This document shows positions 32,677 to 43,816 of a stretch of DNA of 64,000 bases, piece after piece. Source of the stretch: Tieghemostelium lacteum (lineage: Eukaryota > Evosea > Eumycetozoa > Dictyosteliales > Raperosteliaceae); assembly GCA_001606155.1 (NCBI GenBank), contig LODT01000001.1, positions 1 to 64,000 on the forward strand. The letters are read 5' to 3'. A program made the position numbers and the translations under genes. Below the pieces are notes generated by a model, which saw only the letters and a program-made list of their open reading frames with translations, did no database searches and was not told the origin of the DNA. Within the stretch, counting starts at the first letter, position 1; every line of letters starts with the position of its first letter.

Positions 32677-34320
32677 TTTTATGGTTTTTAATTGAATTTC
32701 TTTTCTGAAAAGAATTGTTGTGAATATTATAAATATATTAACTAGTTGAATTAAATTATTAAATTACTAGAATTGGAGTAAAATTACTTGTCACTTATGT
32801 ACAAGTTAGAGTTATGCCGATTGTGAAAAGCAATGAAATAAAACAAAATAAATAAATAAATAAATAAATAAATAAAATAAATATAAGAGATAGATAAAAT
32901 TAAATTAGGGTGAATTTAAAAATTTTTTTATAAAAAGAGATAAATAGCAATGGAATAAATAATTTGAAATAAAGTTAAAAAAGAATTTTTTTTTTTTATT
33001 CTTTTAATATTTATTTTTTTCATTGATAGAACAGAATATATATGGAAAGGGATTATGTTGATATAGATTGGTGGGAATACGATTTATCGTGTAAACATCG
33101 TGTTTATTCATTGCTGAGGAGATAGGGGGTATGTTTTGAAAGAATTTTGTGGGTGTGGGAAATATGTCATTATTATCTATAAAGACAATGATATTAGTAG
33201 GGGGGGGTGCTAAAACCAAATAATTTTAATAAATAAAAAATAAAAGTAAAATTTCTTATATTTAAAGTAATTTCTTAATCATTATATCAATAATAGGATT
33301 AATCTTTTAATAATCATGATTATCATTTATTTTAAAATATTTGAACTTCATTTATACACCAACTAGTTTTTATTAAGACTAACTTTTAATTAAAAAAAAA
33401 AAAACGAGATTACAACATGAAAAGTTTCAAATATTTTAAAGATATATAGGCACTAGTGGATAGATCAAAAAGTGAAAAAGTCAAATTACCATATTCATAT
33501 AAATCTACACTTTAAACAATTAATTGGAATAAAAATAGTAACTCCTAAGAGTGTTATTGTGGTTAGGGGGTGTAATTTGCAAAACATTAAAAACAACACA
33601 CACACACTAAATTTCTTTTGGGATGACAAATACAAATTAAATCTTTTAATCAAAAAGTTTGGTAGTTCTCATTTTTGTATTGTACGAAAATTAGGTTGAC
33701 ATTGTAATTGTTCTCTTTTTATTATCATTATTGTGTTTAAATACTCACACTCACACAATCTACAGAACGTGTGAAAATATCAATCATAATGAACTATCTA
33801 TATCTTTTTTTATACTCAAATATCTATTAAACAACCCATATCTTTTAAATAGTTAGTTTATAATGTTTCCAACATCACCACCTTTACTTTCACTAATTAA
33901 AAAAAAAAAAAACTACATCAAGAACAACAAAAACAGGAACAACAACAACAATAAAGAACAACATCACAAAGAGTGAGAGAAAAAAGTAAATTTTAGTAAT
34001 AATAAACCAACACTATCCCACACTCTAATATATATCACTTAAAAATTAAAAAAATCAAAAAAATAACACCAAATGTGATAGATAAAAGATTTTAATTTAT
34101 TTTAATACACTTATTCTTACTTGTTTAAGCAATTAAAATAATAATTAATTTCAACAAAAAATAAAAAAAATAATATATCAAATTAATAATAGTAATAATT
34201 TTTATTTTAAAATTCAATTTACTTTATATATCTTTTATAGTTTTTACTACTTCACCATCAACATTATTACACAATAATAATAAAAGTAGTAAAGGTAATT
34301 TTTAAAACAAATAAATAATA
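32677..34320. promoter_or_regulatory. Large divergent promoter region with G-rich boxes
   Basis: 1,644 bp between the NTF2-like gene (minus) and the myotubularin gene (plus). It is AT-rich with a (TAAA)n microsatellite at about 32844-32882. It also carries G-rich elements on the plus strand: GTGGGTGTGGG (33149-33159), a G8 run ending GGTGC (about 33200-33210) and GGGGGTGT (33566-33573), plus a CA repeat at about 33597-33608. These resemble the GT-rich G-boxes bound by GBF in dictyostelid developmental promoters. Two short open frames (33004-33219 minus, 33472-33699 plus) lack ATG starts and recognisable families. Confidence 0.4.
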
Positions 34321-34786
34321 ATGAGTGAAGATTTTTTATATCCATCAATTAATAATGAATTGGAAGATGATGAAAATGTATGTAGAATGTAGAAATATCA
34401 TTATTAAAATAAAAATTATTAATTTATCAAAAAGATTTACCCAATTGATAGAGAAAGACCAGCTGTAATTGAAGGATTTACATTATTACCAGGTGAAAAC
34501 ATTTTAATTAAAACATCTAATGTTGTACATTTATCAATAATTGATTCGCGTCATAGGATCGGTACATTGTATCAAAGTAATTTTCAATTTTTTTTTATTG
34601 AAGATTCATCTCGCCAATTGATAGTTTCCATTCCCAATGGATCAATAAATGAAATTAAAAAATTAAAAGGTCATGTAACTGTAAAATATCATGACAATCC
34701 ATTGTTACTACAAAAGGAAAAAGAACCACTTGAAAATGGAGCAAATTTACAAAATAGTGATCAATCACCACAAACAATTTCAACCC

Positions 34787-34855
<69 letters not shown>

Positions 34856-36366
34856 CAACAACATCACCAGAACCTCAACCTGATGAATCATCATCTTCTA
34901 TATTACAACCTCAAAGTCAAGCAACAGCATCTAACTCCAATAGCAATATAAAAAAAGTAAATAGTAGTAGTACTACCACTACTGCTTCAACAATATCAAA
35001 ATCAACATCAACCAACTCTTCTTCAACAGGTGAGAATAATATTAACAATCAATGGTACAGTAATGGAATATCAGAGAAAGCTTTAATATTAGAAATAAGA
35101 TGTAAAGATTTTAATATTGTTAGATTTTGTCTACCATTTGATGAAAAGGGTATTGATGCTCATAGTAGTCTTTTGAAATTATCACAAGTAGAAAATCCCA
35201 AATCAGCATTTTGCTATTTCTATTCACCATACTTGGGATCAACAGTATTGAATGGTTGGAATCTATTTGACCCAGTTGAAGAATACAGTAGACAAGGTTT
35301 ATTGGTATCTGGCTCAGAATGGAGATTGACAAAGATTAATCAAAAATATGAAATTTGTCAAACTTATCCTCAATATCTTCTCATTCCATTTTCCATTTCA
35401 GATTATCTTCTAAACAAGTCATCACTATTTCGTCAAAAGAATAGATTCCCAGTTGCCACTTGGCGTCATCGTTATACACATGCTACTCTATCACGTTCAT
35501 CTCAACCTATTCAAGGGATTGGAAAGAATAGATGTGAAGAAGATGAACTTTTGATACAGGCAATTCGTAAATCTACACCATCTTCTTCCATTTCACAGAG
35601 CACACAACCACTCTATATATTTGATGTACGTTCTCGTTCCAATGTATCATTTTCAGGATCATCTGAAGACATTAGTTATTACAATAACTGTGTATTGGAA
35701 TATGCTGGACTTTGTACCATTCATGAACTACGTGAAAGTCAGAATAAACTCTACAAACTAGTTAGAAATTGGGATGACAAAAAATCATGGTCAGAGTTAA
35801 GTTCAACCAGTTGGTTAACTAATATCGCTAAAGTATTGGCTGTAGCTAAAAGAATACTACATTGTATTCATGTTGAAGGTTCATCTGTACTCATTCACTG
35901 TATTGATGGTTGGGATAGAACATGTCAATTAATGAGTTTAGTACAGTTACTAGCTGACCCATACTATAGAACTCTTAAAGGTTTCATTGTACTCATTCAA
36001 AAGGAATGGGTTTCATTTGGTTATAAATTCTCATCACGTTCACAACCATCACATAGTTCAAAACAATCATCACCAGTTTTCTTACAATTTATTGATTGTG
36101 TATGGCAACTAACTCGTCAATTCCCAACTAGTTTTGAATTTGGTGACCATTTCCTTCGTGTTCTTTTACACCATTTATATTCAAATCTATTTGGTACTTT
36201 TCTTTTTGATTCTGAAAAAGAACGAGTTTGTAGTAAATTATCATCTGACACTATTTCACTTTGGAATCTATTATATGTTTGTGCTAAAGACTCTTCACAA
36301 TTCTTAAATCCTTTATACATTAAAACTACTGAAAATGAACCAGTTACATCAACACAAACCACCACC

Positions 36367-36407
<41 letters not shown>

Positions 36408-36924
36408 TATTATTAATCAACAAGAAGTATTTGTAGTAAGAAAGAATTTTGATAATGCCAATGTTCTATTTCCAAATATTCAAGGGGTACAATTGTGGAC
36501 AGATTACTATTTGAAATGGAAATCGCCACAAAAACCATCCAAAAAACCAACAGCTCTAATTGAAAATGCTATTCAGTTAAATGGTGTAAATGGTGATCTA
36601 TTATCAATACCAAAGAGAAGAAAATCATCAAGACATTCTTCACGTACTTCTAAACAAAATATAAAAAGTACCAGTACTGATTCTCTATTATCAAAGAGTA
36701 ATGATAATAATAATCTTCAGAGAAAACAATCGGATAAGAAATCAAAGAAATCAAAGTCAAAGAGAAATAAAGCTGAACAAATTACTAATTCACCATCAAT
36801 ACAATCAAATCAACCTGTAATCCAACAACCATCACAACCACCACAGGAACAACAACTTGAAATCCCAATAGTAGATGTTCCAACAACAAATCTTGATACA
36901 CAAACCCCATTGATTGTTGGTGAA

Positions 36925-36972
<48 letters not shown>

Positions 36973-37899
36973 CACCAATATATTAATAGTAGTTTGAATA
37001 GTTCTGAAAATAATGATCAACAAACTCCAGAGATTACAATTAATGATTCAATTAATTTAAATGATAGTTTGAATCCTAATAATGTTCAAACACCAACCAT
37101 TGACATTCAAGCAATTGAAAAGATTAGAAGACATAGTACTTCAAACTCTACCCCATCACTTAAACCTACCAATAGTGTTTATATTGAAACCGATTCTCCA
37201 ATAATAGTTTCACCAAGATTAGAAGTAATCAATGAAGATAATTTACCAGTTGATATTAACCAAAGTACTAATAGTGTACCAATTACTCCAATATCTACAA
37301 GTAGTAATAACAATAACAATAGTACAACTACAACTACAACAACTACTTCTACAACAATTGTTAACACACAAACTCAAGAACAAAAAGAAAAAGAAAAAGA
37401 ACAACGTCGTTTGGAAAAAGAAAAGAGAAGGGCTGAAAAAGCAAAAAGACATCAAGAGAGACAAGAAAGAAAAGAAAAGAAGAGACAACTAAAAGAAACA
37501 AAAGAAAGAGAAAAAGAAAAAGAAAAAGAAAGAGAATTAATGACACCAAAAGCTGATATAAGTGTGGTATTACAATCACATGGTAAAACTAAACCAATAT
37601 CACTTACAATGCCCGTACGTGGTACAAAATCTAGAATATCAATTTTTTCTACATCATCACCACCACCACAAAGTTCATCCAATTCTAATATTCAACAACA
37701 AATTTCACAACTTAATCAAATTTCAGATATAACATCACCACCTGAATCATCACCTAATGTACAATCTGTAAATAATAATAACAACAATTCTCCTCAGAAT
37801 AATCCATTATCCCATTCACAAGAAAATATTTCCAATCAAAATCATTCACATTTCTCAAGATTTATTAAAACATTAACAATTAGATCAAGTCATGCTCAA

Positions 37900-37932
<33 letters not shown>

Positions 37933-37944
37933 ATAACATCTTAA
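34321..37944 (+). CDS. Myotubularin-family phosphoinositide 3-phosphatase
   Basis: Exons 34321-34377 and 34435-37944 (57-nt intron, phase 0); 1,188 residues. An N-terminal PH-GRAM region (LLPGENILIKTSNVVHLSII) is split by a Gln tract of about 28 residues and a Ser/Thr linker. Then comes the phosphatase domain: FPVATWRHRYTHATLSRSSQP, a linker, and at about residue 505 the P-loop HCIDGWDRT, which is an intact CX5R site, so the enzyme should be active on PI3P and PI(3,5)P2. Downstream are Asn tracts and a Lys/Glu/Arg-rich coiled coil (about residues 940-990), then a basic tail ending in Gln. No FYVE domain is visible. Myotubularins act on endosomes and autophagic membranes, the same system as CLEC16A nearby; that link is only contextual. 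Confidence 0.93.
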
Positions 37945-38050
37945 TATTATAAAATATTTTTAAAATAATAGTTATTGAATATATAAAAGCTTATTTTTAT
38001 AAATTTAAATGAGTATTGGATAATGAGAGAAAATGTAGAGATTAGTCTGT

Positions 38051-38821
38051 CTACTTTGGACTAAGTTGAATTGTATGATTTGATTCATTAAGTAAGAATT
38101 TCTTGCATTTAATCTTTTGAAATTTATCATCATTCCATGATTTCAATTGATTTTGAATGTTTTACTTTAACAACTCGATTGATACATTGACATTCTTTTC
38201 AATAAAGTCAATAACTATTGATCTTAAGGTAGCTTTAACTTTGTTATTGTTATTGTTGGTGTTAATATTAATATTTGCCAGCTGAAATATTATTAGCTTC
38301 CTGAGGTGTTGTAGGGTCCAACTTTTTTCAAATCTCTGAGTTGTTTTTTCTGGAGCTTTTCGTTAGATTGATCAGGAAGGGGTTGGGATATCTGATCCTT
38401 AACTTTTTCTAGATGATCAGTTTCTGGTTTGAGTTGTTGAACATTTCCATTAATTTCAAATTCAACATTTTTTGTTAAATTTGGAAGTTGATAGATGAGA
38501 GATTCTGAAGGATGAAGAGTTACAACATTTTCAGTTAGATTATTTTTTGTATCAGATTCTTTGTTGTTTTTTGACACTTTCTCTTCTTTGGTTTCTTGTT
38601 TTTGGAGTCGATCTTTAATTCTTTGTTCTCTTAGTTTTTTTCTCTGGAGTCTTTCTTTATCTCTTTGTTCTCTGAGTTGTTTTCTCTCAAATCTCTCTTT
38701 AGCTCTTAGTTCTTTTTGTTTTCTTTGCTCTTCTTGAAATTTAAAAACACAATTTTTTTTGCGATTGTTGTTTTCTCTAAGAGTCTTTCTAAATTAATTT
38801 TTCTTCTTTAATATATTCCAT
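38051..38821 (-). pseudogene. Decayed Lys/Glu/Arg-rich coiled-coil gene
   Basis: On the minus strand, protein-like frames follow one another but do not connect. An ATG at 38821 reads MEYIKEEKLI then stops. The frame with FQEEQRKQKELRAKERFERK (a repeated KxLREQR coiled coil) runs to a stop at 38293. Another frame continues LDPTTPQEANNISA, and a third reads KATLRSIVIDFIEKNVNVSIELLK, an in-frame TAA at 38162-38164, then NIQNQLKSWNDDKFQKIKCK and the final stop at 38051. I count at least three frame changes and one internal stop with no fitting splice signals. The family is not recognised. It may be a recent pseudogene, since codon structure is well kept between breaks. Poor sequence quality is an alternative. 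Confidence 0.5.
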
Positions 38822-39191
38822 TTATTTTTAGTTTTTTATTACTTTAATTATTATATTTAATATTAATTTTAATTATATAAAAATAGAATTGCTTAATACT
38901 TTTTTATTGGGAATAAAATTTAATAAGTTTTGATGTACACTTAAACAATTTCTCAAAAACATGCATTTTACAAGATAAAAATGATAATATATCTGGATAT
39001 TGCATTATAATTAATAATATATTTTGAATATTTTTGTTTTATTAATGTTTGAGTATAACTTTAGTTTATCAAATTATTTTTTATTTTTTTTATGAGAGAT
39101 TGATTAATGAAATTAAAGAATATAGATGATGATGATGATGTATGTAAACTCATCATGTTACTTTTTTCTAATTTCTTTTTTTTTTTTTGTT
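38822..39191. other. Intergenic spacer
   Basis: 370 bp, very AT-rich, 3' of STT3 and 5' of the pseudogene, with a short GAT repeat near 39127-39138. Nothing else seen. Confidence 0.5.
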
Positions 39192-41497
39192 TTAAGCTCT
39201 ATTTTCAAAATCTTTAACTTTATAAACTCTAACTAACCAATGGAGGGAAGTGAAAGCTTCTTCTAGATAGGTCAATTCGAAACCTTTATGACCAATTTCA
39301 ACATTTCTAACACGATCGAAACCGGGTGGTTTTTGATAATCAGTGTAGACTTCAGAGAATCTATAATAACATAGTTTGTACATGAGAGAATTTAACATTG
39401 TTGGTGAGGAACCTTTATCAATACGATATTGACCATTAGTGAGATAATTGCTTTCTTGGATTGAAGGATCAGTACTACCACCGATTCTAACCATCCATAA
39501 GAACTTATTGATATCATCACTAGAGTAACCAGTGAGACCACCAAAAATGACAAGAGCATAGTCCACATCTAAATCTTTCATGATACGGAAAGCCTCTTCT
39601 TCAGTACTGGCAAAAGCTTTACCAACTTGAGCGATATGTGAGTTATTCCAAGTGTTGTTATCTACCAAAACTGTACGATTTGCCATTGCAGACAATTGGT
39701 AACCATAATCCCACCATGACATGATACGAGCATCATCAGCAGTGTTTTGACCAATCCAACGATAGGCTTCACGGAAATCATCAAAGATTACACGAGAACC
39801 GTCATTTTGTTTGGCAGAGAGAACAATGGATGGTGATGAATAGGCTTCTGAGGTAACCCAGGTACAGTGGAAGGCATATAATACTAAGAGTATGGATAGT
39901 ACAGCAACCATAACACCACCAATTTCTTTGGTGTTTGGAGAGGTAGTTGATGGTGGAGATTTCAATTTTTTAATATAAGTTTGTAAAGTTGAACTGACAG
40001 CTACGGCAGAGAGTACACATGCAACTGGTGCCAATACCAACATGAGACGAACCATAACACCAGAGAAATAGATGGAAGTGATACCATAGAGAATCAAAAA
40101 GATGTTACTGTCAGAGAGTTGAGCAAAACAGAAATAGAGACCTGCTGGGAAGAGGAATACCAAAATGTGTAAATCAAAGAAATAGGATGCCCATGTAGTT
40201 GGTTGATGTTCAGAAACTGATGCAATAATTGGAATGTGATCACGAGCATAAGTTGGATCCAATAGAGAATAGAATCTACCATTGAATGGTGAAATGTAAC
40301 CAGTAAGAGTACCTACAACAACTGCAAATCCAACTAAACCCAAAACGAAAAACAAAGTGAGTCTTTGTAATTTTGAGAAAGCCTCTTGAGTTAGATGACT
40401 CTTTACCCATTGCAAACCAGAGAATAATTGTAAAAGACCAAATACACCAATAGCAGCCATATGTTCTGATGATTGTACTGGTTGGAAACCAATAAAGTTA
40501 ATTTGCATACTCAAAATGGTACCAATGACAAAGAGGGTAGAATAAGCTACATAGAGTCTATGTGAGAATCTACCAGTTATCAATAAAGTCAATGCATGTA
40601 ATGGAATCAAATTGATAATGAAAACATAACCACCCCATGCACTAGCCATATAGAAATAAGCAAGTGCACAAATACCAGACCACATTAAACTACCAGTATT
40701 TACTGATTTTATCCATGTATAATAGGTAAAAATCAATGCAAAAATGGCAATACCTTCGTTATCAAATGATCCAGCAACTGAACGTGAAATGTATCCTGGT
40801 ACAATGGCAACCATTGCTGCTGCTATTAATCCAGTTTGTGTGTCTTTAATCTCTTTGGCAAATTTATAGGTTACAATAGCTGTGTTACTGGCAAACCATG
40901 GTGATAATAATACACAGACATTTCTGATATTAACTGTAAAATTAATACTGTTAAGTAGCCAATGAACTGTTGCTGCTGTTGCCATCAATCCTGGATAAAT
41001 TGTGCCTCCTACAATTCTACCCAATGGATACCAACTGTTTTCATCAAACCAATTCAAAAAATTATAAAATCCTTCTGCTACTAAATATTTTGTTGATCTA
41101 AAATTAAAGTATCTATTGTTATTATAATTAGTTATTTGGTATTAGTATAATTTCTTAAGTTTCATTGAATTTTTAAAAAATATCGCTTCCAACCAAAACC
41201 ACCTCCCACACTTTGATATTTGTTACACATTATAACTATGCCATATGGTTTTTCTAAATTGTGGTTTGGTTTGGAAGTGTAAAAATGAATTGAAATCTAT
41301 AATATTTACGGATCAAATTCATGAATTACACTTTCATAACGTAATACTGAAAATAGACGTGTTGAAAATGCTAAAACATAGATGATTGCAAGAATTAATA
41401 TTCTTAATAGAAATTCTTGGTTTTCTTTATTTTGTAAACCATTTAGAGTAGTATTAACAACTGCTTTACTACTTTGAGTTGGTTTAGTGTTAGCCAT
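39192..41497 (-). CDS. stt3: Oligosaccharyltransferase catalytic subunit STT3
   Basis: Exons 41310-41497 and 39192-41112, intron 197 nt; 702 residues, close to human STT3A (705). It transfers the lipid-linked oligosaccharide to Asn in N-x-S/T sequons in the ER lumen. Visible marks: [17 protein letters not shown] at the first lumenal loop (catalytic acidic residue), [29 protein letters not shown], about eleven to thirteen membrane helices, [14 protein letters not shown] (SVSE motif), MSWWDYGYQ (WWDYG at about residue 526) and the C-terminal lumenal domain with NNTWNNSHI. The ATG chosen (41497) precedes ANTKPTQSS; the upstream open stretch lacks another ATG. The intron is longer than others here and contains a strong hairpin, listed separately. 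Confidence 0.96.
41186..41277 (-). ncRNA. Hairpin in the STT3 intron (possible non-coding RNA)
   Basis: The intron holds a 17-base inverted repeat: CTTCCAACCAAAACCAC at 41186-41202 and GTGGTTTGGTTTGGAAG at 41261-41277. They match at 15 of 17 positions and enclose a 58-base loop. The arms are GC-richer than the surrounding intron. It could be a small-RNA precursor, a relic, or a structure that shortens the effective intron. Confidence 0.35.
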
Positions 41498-41700
41498 TTT
41501 TGTGATGATCAACAATATAAAAAAAAAAAGTTGACTTTTTTTCAAATTTGAAGAGCATCAAGCATCATCAAAAAAAAAAAAAAACAAAAAATAATTTTAT
41601 TACAAATAACGTTGTGAGTCACAATCCATTTTCATAAAAACATTTCACCAAAATACATTTTTATCTTTATTTAATATATTAGTATAGAATATTCATAAAA

Positions 41701-42549
41701 ATGGCAGCCCCATTTGAAGATTGGTATAGAAATTTACCAATTGTAACTAAACTCTACATGACAGGATGTGTAGTAACAACATTTTCAGTATTTCTAGAAA
41801 TTGTACATCCTCTTCAACTATATCTCAACTATCCATTAATATTTACAAAATGGGAGATATGGAGACTCATTACTACCTTTTTATTTTATGATAATTTGAA
41901 TTTAAATTTTTTATTTCATATGTATTTTTTGTATGTATCATCTATTTATTATCATTCTATTTCGGGAAATTTAGTTTAATTAATTGAAAGTACATATTAC
42001 AGAGTAAGACATAGTAGGTTATTAGAAGAAGGGTCATTTAGAGGCAGATCAGCAGATTATTTATATATGTGGATATTTGGTAGTTTTCTATTATTAGTAT
42101 TAAATGCCATATTATATTATACTAAAATTTATACAAAGATGATGTTTTTGTCACCATCTATTGCATTTATGGTTGTTTATGTTTGGGCCAGAAGAAATCC
42201 CAATATGCATATTAGTTTTTTGGGATTATTTACATTTTCAGCACCTTATTTACCATGGGTAATTTTAGGTTTTGGTTATCTATTTCATCAATCATTAGTC
42301 TATGATTTGATGGGTATCTTTGCTGGTCATATATATTTTGTATTAGAAGATGCTTATCCTTCAGTTTCAAATCGTAGACTTTTAAAAACACCCTCATTAT
42401 TAAAATATCTTTTAGATCCAAATTATAGATTAAATCAACCTGATCAACAACCACAACAACAACAACAACCACAACCACAACAACAACAACAAGAAGAAGA
42501 ACAACAAGAAGAACAGCCACAACAACAACAACCAATAGATGCACAATAA
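41701..42549 (+). CDS. Derlin (ER-associated degradation membrane protein)
   Basis: Exons 41701-41930 and 42003-42549 (72-nt intron, phase 2); 258 residues. The sequence follows derlin-1/2 closely: PFEDWYRNLPIVTKLYMTGC, FTKWEIWRLITTFLFY, FLFHMYFL at the junction, RLLEEGSFRGRSADYLYMW, LPWVILGFGYL and the amphipathic GHIYFVLEDAYP. It is a rhomboid pseudoprotease without the Ser/His dyad that forms the retrotranslocation channel with Hrd1 and recruits Cdc48/p97. The tail is Gln/Glu-rich instead of ending in a clear SHP box. It diverges from STT3 204 bp away, so two ER quality-control genes share a promoter region. Confidence 0.94.
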
Positions 42550-42604
42550 AAAAGTTTAGGTTTTGTAAACAATAATAATTTAATTAGATATTTTAGATTT
42601 ATTA

Positions 42605-43297
42605 TTATTGAATTGGTAAATAACCATTTTTTCGAGAATTTGGGTAGAATTTCTTGTAGAAATACAGGAAACCACTAGCAGTGAGAATGGAATAAACTAT
42701 ACATAGAATTAAAATTACAAGTGCTTGAACACTATAAGTTGGTGGTGCAAACCAATTGATTAGTGTAAAATTTGATTTTAGATAATAACAAGGATAGGTA
42801 GTACCATTTTGATAGAGATTTAAATAGTTTCTAGTAAATAAATCACTGTTATACCAAATACCTGTAATATCACCTATATAACTAGTACGATTAGCTTCAT
42901 ATTCTACAGTAAATATACCAATATAGCATTTCGTTTTTTGATCATCAGTTGAGGAGGTGTCATCAGACATCTCTGAACTATCTAAACCTGCTAATTTATC
43001 TTTTTCCTTATAGACTACACTCTTAAAGAATGATTCCTCACCCATTGAGTCATACCACCAAACTCTGTCATTGTTTAAATCTAAACATTTTGTAGTACTA
43101 GGTGTCAATGTTGAACTAATCCAAGTACTATTTATAGTTTCTTTTATCAGATAACAATTAGTCTGCTGATATAGTTTTCCTTCTTGGAAACTTGGTAATA
43201 GATCTATAAATACAATGACAATACATGATGCAATTCCTAGTAAAGTAAAAATGATAAAAAGAGATACTATAATTTTTTTCCTATCAATTATTGTCAT
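42605..43297 (-). CDS. Two-pass membrane protein with Cys-containing lumenal loop, unknown
   Basis: ATG at 43297 (MTIIDRKKIIVS), 230 residues, no intron. A first helix (IVSLFIIFTLLGIASCIVIVFI) and a second one near the C-terminus (SVQALVILILCIVYSILTASGFLYF) flank an extracytoplasmic loop of about 155 residues with four or five Cys (NCYL, KCLDL, KCYIGIF, YPCYYL) and several N-glycosylation sequons (NST, NRT, NGT, NFT). Both ends are short and basic, so both face the cytosol. The layout resembles beta subunits of BK channels and other two-helix accessory proteins, but I see no sequence proof. Convergent with derlin. Confidence 0.7.
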   Translation of the reverse strand: MTIIDRKKIIVSLFIIFTLLGIASCIVIVFIDLLPSFQEGKLYQQTNCYLIKETINSTWISSTLTPSTTKCLDLNNDRVWWYDSMGEESFFKSVVYKEKDKLAGLDSSEMSDDTSSTDDQKTKCYIGIFTVEYEANRTSYIGDITGIWYNSDLFTRNYLNLYQNGTTYPCYYLKSNFTLINWFAPPTYSVQALVILILCIVYSILTASGFLYFYKKFYPNSRKNGYLPIQ

Positions 43298-43816
43298 TCC
43301 TTGCAAACATTGTCAATAGATTGGTTTTATAAAATTAGACTAAAAAAAAAATAATTTTTTATTGGTACCTCGTATTTCCTCACATTTAAAAATGAAAGAT
43401 ATTTATTTTATTATTTGAATCTTATTAAATATTTAGGATTCACACAACACACATTAACACAATATGTTGTTATTGATTTATAAACTTCAAAATATTCACT
43501 TGGATTTAAAAGATTTAAAAATGATTAGAAAATGCAACCAATGATAGACAACGATAATAAATTTCTATGGGTAATGCAAAAAAAAACCTTAATAGTGTTT
43601 GAGTGGTGGGGGTGAGATATATCTTTAAATAAAAATAAATCAAACCAAAAAAGACAGTTTATTCATAAAAACAATGCCATCTAAAAAAAACTAGACCACA
43701 ACACAATTTACTTTCATTGGACAATATGGCTTACCTCTACTACTCATTTCCTATAAATTAAAAATTACATCAAAATATTTAATCAGTTTTAAAGATACAA
43801 AACTTTGAGTAGGATA
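43298..43816. promoter_or_regulatory. Divergent promoter with a G-box-like element
   Basis: 519 bp between the two-helix protein gene and the cellulase gene. On the plus strand GGTGGGGGTG (43604-43613) lies about 205 bp before the cellulase ATG, and a CA-rich stretch (ACACAACACACATTAACACA) lies near 43441-43460. Both resemble GBF-type elements. The rest is AT-rich. Confidence 0.4.

Noticed and set aside
33004-33219. 71-codon minus-strand open frame rich in Pro and Asn
   Set aside because: Begins with TTG, driven by C-rich tracts that look like promoter elements; no exon partners found.
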